This document shows, piece after piece, positions 1 through 10,200 of a stretch of DNA of 15,268 nucleotides. The notes under the pieces are model-generated. The model was not told where the DNA came from. It did not search any database and saw nothing but the letters and a program-made list of their open reading frames with translations. Location of the stretch: positions 1 to 15,268 of the forward strand of contig JACMNZ010000567.1 in NCBI GenBank assembly GCA_014378285.1, read 5' to 3'. Both the position numbers and the translations under genes were made by a program. The first letter of the stretch is position 1. The number at the start of each line of letters is the position of its first letter. The DNA comes from Pseudopedobacter sp. GTDB taxonomy: Bacteria; Bacteroidota; Bacteroidia; Sphingobacteriales; Sphingobacteriaceae.

Positions 1-273
1 GTCAGTTCCGTTCGCTAAGCTTCCCTGTGGCATAGGTAAATGATTTCGATCCCAAACGGTTCTACCATCCGTGTATAGAAGTAAGTTGCCATTGGTACCA
101 GCAATTGAGCTACAACCTTCCTCCGTATTGATTTGTCCATCAGATAAAGGGGTTACAGAAGAATTAGTTTCAAACTTTATCCCAGCATTTTGACCAAAAT
201 ACCAAACACTCGCCTCTTGTTGGGAGAAGGCGAGTGTTGATGTAAGAAGTAATATAAAAATTAGTTTTTTCAA
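1..273 (-). CDS. N-terminal part of a secreted flavobacterial protein, probably of the T9SS type B (gliding-motility-associated) family; runs off the left edge
   Basis: Reading the minus strand from 273 to the left edge gives 91 open codons. The start has to be TTG (273-271): an in-frame TAA lies only two codons upstream (279-277), and the next residues form a clean signal peptide, KKLIFILLLTSTLAFSQ, with likely cleavage before the first Q. The mature start, with VWYFGQNAGIKF, then NTEEGCSSIA and LLLYTDGRTVWD, is a pattern I recognise from long flavobacterial surface proteins that begin with a propeller-like region and end in a T9SS type B sorting domain. The C-terminus is outside the window, so the sorting tail and full length are inferred. 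It lies 52 bases downstream of the broken lipoprotein gene on the same strand and could share its transcript. No promoter box of its own is visible. Confidence 0.75.
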   Translation of the reverse strand, partial: MKKLIFILLLTSTLAFSQQEASVWYFGQNAGIKFETNSSVTPLSDGQINTEEGCSSIAGTNGNLLLYTDGRTVWDRNHLPMPQGSLANGTD

Positions 274-325
274 AAATTAACTTCGGATAAAACGTTTGTT
301 TTGATAGGTTTTAGCTAAAAGTGTG

Positions 326-769
326 TTAACGTTTTTCAAATAGTACAGATTTACTATTGGTAACAGAAAAATACTCAAATTCAGCAGTTTTTGGTTGAGA
401 AAATTCAATTGTAAAACTTGTCTTGGTCATGTTCTTTATAGTGGCACCATCAAATAGAAAACTATTTGCTGTATTAATCTTGTAGTTTTGATCAAAAGTA
501 AATTGTACAAATTTAGTATACAAAGTAGCGCAATCTTCAAAAAAATACTTTTCAGCCATGTATCCAGCACCATAAACATCGATGTAGTCTTTTTGGGAGG
601 CACACCTCCCAGCATAAGGAACTACCGTTCCATCTGCTTTTACAACCGATTTAATATTCCATAGCCCACCCAAGCTTTGTTAGGTTATAGGCACACTGCC
701 ATCTCTATCTTTACTACATGGTAATAGTAAGACTACTGTTAATATGGTAAGTATTTTTTTCATTTTCAT
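326..769 (-). pseudogene. Small lipoprotein gene (lipocalin-like) interrupted by one in-frame stop codon
   Basis: From ATG at 769 the frame encodes a lipoprotein signal, MKMKKILTILTVVLLLPCSK, with the lipid-acceptor Cys at residue 18 (a second ATG at 763 would make it Cys16). Eleven codons after the Cys comes TAA (682-680). The same frame then continues open for 117 codons to a TAA at 328-326, starting QSLGGLWNIKSVV. The mature part starts with the GLWNIKSV type of strand seen in small lipocalin-like lipoproteins of Bacteroidota. It is rich in alternating hydrophobic and aromatic residues, as in a beta barrel. Both halves share one frame with no indel, so a single substitution (for example CAA or AAA to TAA) explains the break. 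Restored, it would be a protein of 147 residues. A sequencing error or stop readthrough are alternatives. A TTG restart at 673 would give a protein without a signal peptide. The function is unknown. Confidence 0.75.
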
Positions 770-885
770 TTTTAATTAGTGTAACTTTTTGAGTAGGATT
801 TATTCGGTTTTTTAATTATTTCGAGTAATCTTTTAAAAGAGACTTTTTATGTTAGAGCTGTGGATTTGTTTCTTTTAATTTAACT

Positions 886-1251
886 TTACTTGGTAATATC
901 TATATCTTCTAGAGATTTTTCTTTAATTATCTTTCTTAAATCAGAATAACTTACTTTTTTTATAATAGTATCATTTACAATATCTTGTAAAAAATAATGT
1001 AAATCACTTTTTCTAATTTTTTCTGGCTCCATTGAATATGTTGTGTCAACAGATATTAATAAATATTTCTCATTATACTTACAATCAACAAGCCCACTAT
1101 CAATTAGCATTTTATTATTTTTCATTAGTCTATTATTATTACCTCCTTCAAAGTCAACTTCATATCCACCAAAGGGTAATTTATTGTAACTATCAGACAT
1201 ATTACAAGATAAAAGTGAAATTATCGTTGTCATCATTATTGTTTTTTTCAT
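886..1251 (-). CDS. Small lipoprotein, candidate immunity protein for the giant Rhs toxin
   Basis: This 121-residue protein has a short type II signal sequence, MKKTIMMTTIISLLSC, with the lipobox LLSC ending at Cys16. The mature chain would therefore be lipid-anchored on the periplasmic or outer-surface side of the envelope. The rest is polar and charged, with a lysine/aspartate-rich C-terminus, and I recognise no domain. Its ATG is 3 bases after the TAA of the 3493-residue Rhs protein, so the two are almost certainly co-transcribed and probably translationally coupled. In polymorphic toxin loci the gene directly after the toxin tip normally encodes the cognate immunity protein. That position, the small size and the lack of a known family support this role by inference. 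A lipoprotein would suit a toxin acting in the periplasm rather than the cytoplasm. It could instead be an unrelated surface lipoprotein. Confidence 0.8.
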   Translation of the reverse strand: MKKTIMMTTIISLLSCNMSDSYNKLPFGGYEVDFEGGNNNRLMKNNKMLIDSGLVDCKYNEKYLLISVDTTYSMEPEKIRKSDLHYFLQDIVNDTIIKKVSYSDLRKIIKEKSLEDIDITK

Positions 1252-1254
1252 AAC

Positions 1255-4200
1255 TTAATATTTAGGTCCTCTCTCAAAGTTATAAACTCTTGGAATTATT
1301 GTATTTATACCAGTGAAATTAATTTTAAATTGAATGCCATCTCCTGCAACCCATCTGCCTACGGAGTTTGCTGGATTTCTAATGGGGGAGCTTAAATATG
1401 AACCGTGTTGTTCAAAGTTATACGTGTCAGAAAGTATCTTAACTTGATTATTACCTAAATATTTAACACTTATATTTCCAAAAACGCTTCCCTCTTCAGA
1501 ACTAAACAAAGTTTGAATAGTATAGGTATTTCCACTTACCCAATCGGATGTATTAACAAAATTTAAATCTACTTTACTTGCATCAACTGTTATTGGTTGT
1601 CCACCACCATATCTATACCACTCATTTGCTTCAGATAAGCTAATTTTTCTATCTCCATCAATATCCCAAGATGCCTGTTTCACTTTAGGCTGCTGTTGAT
1701 CCTGATGCATCAAACCATTAAACCCCGCTACAATAAGCCCAGTAGTAGCTCCTTGCCAAAAGTTTCCACCACCAATAGCACTACCCGCACCTCCTGCAAT
1801 AGCACTAAATGCCAAAGTACCAATTGCTCCTGTACCAGCTCCTATGCCTGCATGAACAGTAGTTTCTGTAACAAAGTGTCCTTCTGTCAAATTATGATTT
1901 GCCTGAAAGTGAGTTTCTGTTGTTGTACCGCCTTCCCATGCACTAGCAGCTATACTGCTCAAAGCCCCAGCGGCAAAACCAGCCCAAAACTTACCTCCCA
2001 TTGCAGCTGACAATCCGCCTTGAAAAACCCCGTGGGCTAGAGCTGAAACGGCGGCTTTAGTGTAAAAATTTGTAATACCTGCACAAGCGCTTCCTATACC
2101 AAAAGTGACTGCAGCACTAATGCCTGTAACCAACGCATCTACTGCAACCCTGTCCCAATCAATAGACTGACCCATAATCAAACTAGCAAATATAGAGCCT
2201 ATAACTGGTATACATCCAGCTAAATCAGCTATGCTAAAATTGCCTGTTACATCGGAATATTTCAAAGGGTTGTTTAAACAATAGCCATAACGATTGTAGT
2301 TTTGAGTATTGCTAGGATCTTGAATATAGTTGTCTGCTTCTAAAAAACGATGCAATTTAGGGTCGTACAATCTAGCATTCATATTGATTAACCCAACACT
2401 TTGCAAGTGTTCGTGTCCAGTATAACCTCTATCAAAGAACGTAAGTTGTGCTAAAGCATTTCCAGCGCCGTCTTGAACCTTTACGATATCGCCCCAAGGA
2501 TCAAACAACCGTTTTTCAACAATGGCACCAGTGGCATTTGTTATGGCTAAGATACTACCTTGATAATCCCTGTGCAAATAAAAATAATCTTGTGTTGTTC
2601 CATCGCTCTTTACTACTACTGGGGCTGAATAGGCATTTCCGCCTATGTAAGTCATAAACTCAACGGAAACGGGGGTTGAAGTATTTCCTGAGGCAAAAGT
2701 GGCCTTTATTTCCATACTACCATCCGCACTGTAATACTTTCTGTAGGGTTTGGTTAATTTATCAGTGCTAGTATCACCATAATACATAGCAGAACGCTGT
2801 TCAAAAGCATTGTAGCCAAAATAGATTACATCAACATCTTGTTCGTCAATTTTTATTGGTGCTTTGAAAGCATTATACGTAACGTTTTGTTCTGGTCTAC
2901 CAGTGTAATAATTTAAAGCATTAGGGGTTATATTTATGGAGTTGTTTTGGTAAGGATGTGAAGCATCATATTGGTAATCACCCACTTTATTATTGGTAAT
3001 CCTACCTCTGTCGTCATAATTTTGTTTGTTAACCGCTATTTTGTCAATTTTCAGATTGTCTAAATTGAAAGATGCAGCGGCAGTTAGTGGGGGAGTGGTG
3101 CCATCTATAGAGTCATCTATAAAAGGATCTTGACCCCCTCCACCTGAGCTGGTACCACCTTCAATAGTAAATTTTAAACTTAATTTAGCATTTTCAAAAC
3201 TATCACTAACTATGTAATCCAAGTCAAATGCTCCGTTGGCTATAGTTACAATTGGGAATTCTATGAAATTGGAATCATCATTTACGTCTGTCTCTATTAA
3301 GAGTAACTTTGCAGTAGTCCCAGATAATGCTGTTTTGTTAGAAATATCACCTTTGATATGCAATTTGTCTCCTGGTGCAGCGTTAATATTTAAATCCTTG
3401 GTTACATTAGCAGCAATGTTTTTTAGTATTACTTTTAGTTTGCCAGTTACATTTGAAACAGAACCTTGTATACTGGTACCATTGAATATAAATCCTTCTG
3501 TTGTAGTATTGAAAGGTAATGTTAAAATATTAGTAGTCAATCCATCCCAAGCCGTAAGTCTGTCTAATGCATCGTAGGTGAAATCCTCCTGCATATCAAA
3601 CATACTGTTGTAACGGGAACTTAAATTACCTAATACAGGTTCAAACGTAGTGTTTAAAGTCATTATATCTGTTGCTCCTAACTTGTGCTGAAATTGGTGA
3701 GCATATCCATATTGATCAAACGTATTAGTAATACTAATGCCATTACCCAAAGCGGCTGTTTTAATATTTCCCCTAGCATCTACTGTATTGGCTTGCCATA
3801 AGTTTGCAGCTGTAGCATTGTCTTTAATTTGGTTTTCAGCACCATTATTTGATGAATAACTATGTTTAATGGTTTTTGTACTAGTTTTACCAAAAGCAGT
3901 AGCACTGCTAGTTTCTGTATCTACTCGACTAAAGGTGTCAAACGTATTTTGTTTGGTAAAGATAGCCGTCCCAGAAGGCAACAAGTTTTGTGTTTCTTCC
4001 GTTTTAAACAGGCGACGCTGTGAGTCATAAGTATAGGCAAAAGTGCTATTCCCATCGTTTGGATTAACAACCGCTATTGATTCTAATAGCTTTGTTGCTG
4101 AATTGTAACTATATGTACTCAAAATATTTGTTCCATCAGCTGTTGTAAGCCCTTGAATTGATTTTGTTAGTACCCTACCACTCAAACCATCGTATGTAAT

Positions 4201-7200
4201 GGCAGTTAGTCCTTTTGGAGTTCCTTCCGTTTTGATTTCACCATAAGCATTATAAGTATAGGTGTTGATACCAGCCGAAGGATCATTAATTTGTGTCTTT
4301 CTACCCCAATTATCATAAAGCATAGTAATTTTAATACCATTGTAATCTGATTCTAGTAGGCTTCCATTAGCATCATATTTATAGTTTATGGTTCCTCCTG
4401 GGGTATCAGTAGTACTAGTAGTTTGCCCGTTGGCATCTATCGTTTTGGCTTTACTCATTACAGAATCGGCAACGGTAGCAGTTAAACCACTGTAAGTTGT
4501 GTTTGCTACTTTTCCTGTATAATAAGTTGTTCTTATAGGTCTGCTGTAATCGTCATAAAGAAAAGTCGTCCATTGTGATGGAGAACCTGCTCCAAAATAA
4601 GGTTCACTGGTACGGTATTTTCTGCCATAGGCATCATACTCTGTTGCAATATAAGTCCAAGTACCGTTGAGGTTCTTGCTTCCTTTTCGTATTTCTCTTG
4701 ACAACACATCTTGATCTACAATCGAACCACTTCCATCGGAAACCCCGCCTGCTGTGGTTTTAGTTACTGTGGTGGTATAGATATCATTGGTTCTGGCGTA
4801 GCTATAATTTGTTTTGAGATTCAAAGTGTTATCAGTTACACTTATGAGTTTGCCCCAATTATCATAAACATTTGTAGTAGCTTGATTGAAAGGGTTTTTA
4901 GCTCCCAAAACAGTACCGTAAAGCGGATGAAAACTCATATTAGTGCTGACCAATAATTCAGGATCGGTAGTGGTATTTACAAACCTGTTGGTTGAATCGT
5001 AGGTATAAGAAACTTTTCTTGCATCTACATCATTAACTCCAGGTGTAGTTCCTATGGCACTTATTTCCTTATCCTTTAACAACCCATTAGAATAATAGGT
5101 CATTTTTTCAACCATTGTTACTGGATCAAGTGTTACCCCATCTGGTTGGTATACATTTTTATCAATTTCAGAAACATTACCATTAACATAAGAAATGGTT
5201 TGACTCGATTTTTTGGTATTACCGTAAGCTGTTGCTGTAGTTGTAGTTTTATGAGGTCTTCCAATAAAATAGGTGCTACCTGTACCAAAACTTGGCGCAT
5301 CATAATCGGTAATCGTTGTCGTGGTGCCTTGTAACGTGGTGCCTATATAGTTGTTATTGGTAACACTTGTTGGCAAATTATAAGTGTCATAGTTGTTATA
5401 GACTGTTTCTTTGACAATACCTGTTATATAATCTGTAGATTTTTGATTTTGTAACAATATTGTATATGGGTATAAATTGGGTGCCGAGATTGTAAAATTA
5501 TTCTCGGTTTTACTCATCAACCCTGTTGTTAAATTCGTAGGGAAAGAAAAAGGAGTGGTACTTGGTTGTAAGGTATAGGTGCATATAGTTGCCCCTCTTA
5601 ATAGTGGGTCTATTTCTGTAACAGCCCAAGTTTTTTTATCAGATGAGGAGTTGTACCAAGCACTTCGAGCTACCTTTTTAAAACCAATACCGCCTACACC
5701 ATCAAGTTGAACTATATAGCCGTTGTAGCTAAAGTTTTGAGTTTTAGTAATTCCTAAAGCGGTATTTTTTAATTCGCTAACCAATCTATTGCTTGGCATT
5801 TGTTTTAATTCTAACGCAGGATAATTAACAGAATTATTGGAAGAATAAAAATCAGAGGCACTACCTAAACCACCATTAGTATCACTGCTTTGCATTGGAG
5901 TATAACTAATTTCATCAACTATCGCCCCATTGGATTGTGTTACTTTTTGTAATGAATTTTCAACGGTTACACTTTTTTTAAAATCGATGTAGGTAATTGT
6001 TTTAGCAAAACTGCTTTGACCATGATCACGAATAATTAACATGTCGCTTGATAAACCTTTGTATTTGATATCCGCTACTATCGGTATCGGAAAACTATTG
6101 TCGTCGCTGTTATGTCCACTTGGAGATTCATAGGTATATATCCAATTGGTTGCTCCACTGGCATTGTTACCAATATTGTTCACATAAGTAGAGATTCTCC
6201 ATCTTGAATCGATATCTTTTGGGTCCCAAAATGATCCAGTGAAATATAGACCTGCTGCTGCTTTTACTAAGTCTGATTTACCATCTTTATTGATGTCTAA
6301 AGCATAATAGGAATTATAATCATCACCATATTGCTTAATATAGTCAGTTATCTGATAAGGCTTTTTTGTAAAGAAAACACCACCAGCTGGATTAGGGTTA
6401 CTATAGTATATATTCCAAACATTACTATTTGGACAAACCACAGGTGGATTAAAGACATTCCCGGGACTTGGAACGCAAGTGCCATCTACCTCGGGAATCA
6501 TAATATCTGGTTTTCCATCCCCATTGTAGTCCCCAAGAAGAAACGGTTTGTCGTCAGCATAAGAATCTAAAACACCCTCTCCAATAACCTCAACTGCTAC
6601 CCAAGGTGAAACATTAAGTTGATTAAAAGTATATATTTTATAGGTCTTGTTACTTTTAACTACAAGGATGTCTGATTTTCCATCACTATTATAATCCCCT
6701 ACTAATGTTTTATCAAGATAACTTCTGGTAATTCCTAAACCACTAAGAATAGCAACTCCAGGACTTCCTATAGTAGTAGAAGCATTATTATCGAGATTGA
6801 TCAATAATATTTCACTTGGAGTATTGCTAATTGTATGATGTAATAGACTACATAAACATATAGGATCTTGACCTTCTGCTTGGATACACAAGGTCGGATC
6901 GACAGCATATTCATATGATTCATCATATCTTACTAAAATCACTTCTGTGATACCATCACCATTAAAATCTCCTTCTATATAATTAACAGCACTCTTTTTA
7001 CTATTGTTGCAAAGGTTAGCGTCAGCATAAGTTGAGCTTTCACAAGCATTTGAACAAATAGCTGTATTGTCCATTGCAATAGTTTTTGTATTTTCTTGAA
7101 CAACAGAATTAGTATTCTGATGGTACCCAAAATATCTAAATACTATTGAATCAACATTCAAAGTAGCATCAATTATAGTTTGTGATTGGTTTAACTTATT

Positions 7201-10200
7201 ATCAAATAATGTTGTGCCACTAAATCTTCTTGAAGACATTGAGGGCAGCGTGATTGGCGCAGTAGGAGTATTGATGAATGTTTTAAGATACATTTTGTTG
7301 TTTGCTACAAAATCCATCTTCCCATCACCATCAAAATCCCCTGTAAGTTGTGGTGCATCATTAACGGAATAACTATCTGTATATAAATTTGTTTTTTCCG
7401 TAACTATATCCTGTGTAGTGTTATATTTAAAAACAACTGGATTTGCAGCTTCACCTGCACCATTTAATTCTTGAATCTTAATTATTCTTTGGTAACCTAA
7501 TTGAGGGTCGGCAGTGTGAGTTAGTCTGTATTCTTTGAATAAATTATCGTTAGTATATACTTTTATTTTATATAGCAATTCTGCTTTTTCAACTAACACT
7601 CCTTTAAAATAAGCGTTCTCTGTTCTTGCAGCATTTGTATAACTAAATTTTATATAGTTTAAAGGGGATGTGTTGCTATTGGTATTTGCACTAAACTGAA
7701 TGGTATCAATACATAGGCTCTTATTTAGTGGTTTATTATAATTATAAATTATAAAATTCCCTTCAGCATCTTCATATCTTACTATATAATAAGCAGATAA
7801 ATCTGTTGCATTCATTCCACCATAGTTACCATACCAAGAGCGAGAACCATCAGGAGAGGTTACAATAAAATAAATGTTTGAACCAGATCCCATTAATTGT
7901 ATTTTGCTATTACTCTGTACTTCGGTTTCGTATAGAGATCCATCAGCCCAATAGGTTGATCCTGTTTTAACTAAAAGTCTTTGTCCATCAAGTGCTAATT
8001 TGTCATTACTGTCAAAGTCGACACCATCTTTAAAACCGTCAATGTCTAGTCGAGTTGCAATTCGGCTTATATAGGAAATACTGTTAATGTTCCAACCTTG
8101 TCCAGCAATTCCGCCACTTTGCCCGCTAGAATACATTAAATTAATAGTTGGACCAACGCTTGAAATACTTGGAGGTAATGCGATTGGTAAAGTATAAACA
8201 GCCTGTCCAGAATTAGAGATTTCTAGTTTCCCTTGAGTATCGTGATAGGATGGTGTGGTAGATATTCCGTCTGAATTATAATCTCCTCCAGTACTTCCAC
8301 CATTCGGGATGTCAGGGTCAGTAATTACTATTGTTAGTGTATTAACACTTGCACAAGGTACAGAGGGCGTAAAAGTATAGGTAGTAGTAGCCAAGTTATT
8401 TAAAGCGGGTAACCACGTTCCTGGTATTCCCTCTAGTGATGTAGTAGGTAATGGGTTTAAAGCAGTTCCTCTTTCTGTAGGTGGCACGTTGTTAAATGTT
8501 GGCACAACAGTTGGGTTAACTACAACAGTCATCGTTGTAGAGGTAGCATTTTGACCAGGGTTAGGTGTAAAAGTGTAAGTAGTGGTTGCCAAATTATTTA
8601 TTGCTGGCGACCATGTACCAGTTATGGTATTTGTAGATATATTAGGTAAACTTAAAAAACCACCACTACAAATTGCAGCAATTGAATTAAATGTCGGTAT
8701 GACATTTACGACAACAGTCAGTGAAGCTGTAGTTGCACATAATCCCATGTTAGGTGTAAAAATATAAGTAGTGGTCGCCGTATTGTTCAAGGCTGGCGCC
8801 CATGTCCCATTGATGCCATTATTAGAAGTAGTTGGCAAAGCCGCCAAACTGCCCCCAAAAACTATTGGGCCAACAAAATTAAAGGTTGGTAAAACATTTG
8901 AATTTACCACGACAGTTATCGTTGTAGAGGTAGCATTTTGACCAGCGTTAGGCGTAAAAGTGTAAGTCGTGGTTGCTAAATTATTTATTGCTGGAGACCA
9001 TGTTCCATTGATAGTAGGTGTATCATTAGAACCGTTTGGTAATATCAAGGCACTACCTACACATATAGGATTAACCTGCGTAAAGGATGGAACGATTAAG
9101 TTATTAACTGTAAACGTATTTGAGGTAGCATTATTCAATCCTGTTGCACTAGCAGTTAAAATTAATCCTGTTCCAGCACTTGTGGGAGTAACGTTATTAA
9201 AAGTGTAAACTCCAGTATTGTTAAAGGTGCTATAACTTTGTGGACTACTACTTAAAGTACCTGAACTAGTTAATGCAACTGAGCTAAATACATCCAAATC
9301 AATACTGCCAAAACTATCTTTAGCTATAACAGTTGGTGAAGGACTCATAGTAGTTCCAACAAACAAGCCAGAAGTAGGTTGTTGATCAAAAACCAAATGG
9401 TCAGCCGTAACTTTAACTCTATTAATATCACCAGTTACTTTAGAAGTGGCACCTCCACCATTAGCAAAAGTAAATAGTGACCCACCAGCTTTAGCTGTAA
9501 CCGAAGCTATAGTAAATTTCATTTGTTGATTATCAATCACATTAGGTTTAAAAGTAACCCGAAGATTGATAGCAATTTTATCATTATCAGGAGCAACAAT
9601 TTCATTGGAAAGCGCTGTAAAAACTAATTGTGAATTTCCGTTTACTGAAACTACCTGTCCTAATGGGGTATTAGTGCTAAATAATCTTGCAGAAAGAATA
9701 TTGTCAGGATTTGTCACGTTAAAAGTGATTGCAGTTAATTCTGTTGGCAGATTATCTGCATCAGAACCAGCACCTCCATCTCTAACGTAAAATCCCATCA
9801 CAGCAGTACAACCATTGGTTCCACTAGTAGAATTAGACAACTGGCTTCCTTGAAACAACTGATAGTTTATAGTATCATTGTTACTGGTGGTGGAACCGCT
9901 ATTAAGAACCACATCACTACCAGTATTGGGTGTTATATCAGCACTTAAACCTGTCGGTTGCGTTAAACTATAATTACCCGAAGCACTACCGCTATGCGTA
10001 TAACCTGTAATAGTAACGACTTTGCCTGTCCCAACTAAAGCGTCTGCAAAATTAGCCGTAGCTGCATTAGTAACTAACGTTACATTAGCACTATCACTTG
10101 CAAGAACACCATTTAAAGTGGCAGTTCCTGAGATATAAGAATTAGTGTAACCGTCGCATACTTTATTCAATGCAGTTATTCCTGAAATAGTAAGCCCTAA

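Noticed and set aside
1032..1253. Plus-strand ORF of 73 codons opposite the lipoprotein gene
   Set aside because: Low-complexity Tyr/Gln-rich translation without a domain or signal, wholly antisense to a convincing lipoprotein gene.
5146..5334. Cys-rich 62-codon plus-strand ORF
   Set aside because: Antisense to the YD-repeat coding region; the cysteines come from the complement of Thr/Ala/Asn-rich codons and form no motif.
8320..9093. CRISPR-like array
   Set aside because: The repeats are long, diverged, in frame and coding; there are no short identical repeats separated by unique spacers.
8582..9208. Two plus-strand ORFs with the same start (MVAKLFIAGDHVP), which look like a repeated small gene family
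   Set aside because: They are the antisense reading of the duplicated Ig/PKD-like units of the giant gene; the shared start simply mirrors the 387-bp repeat.
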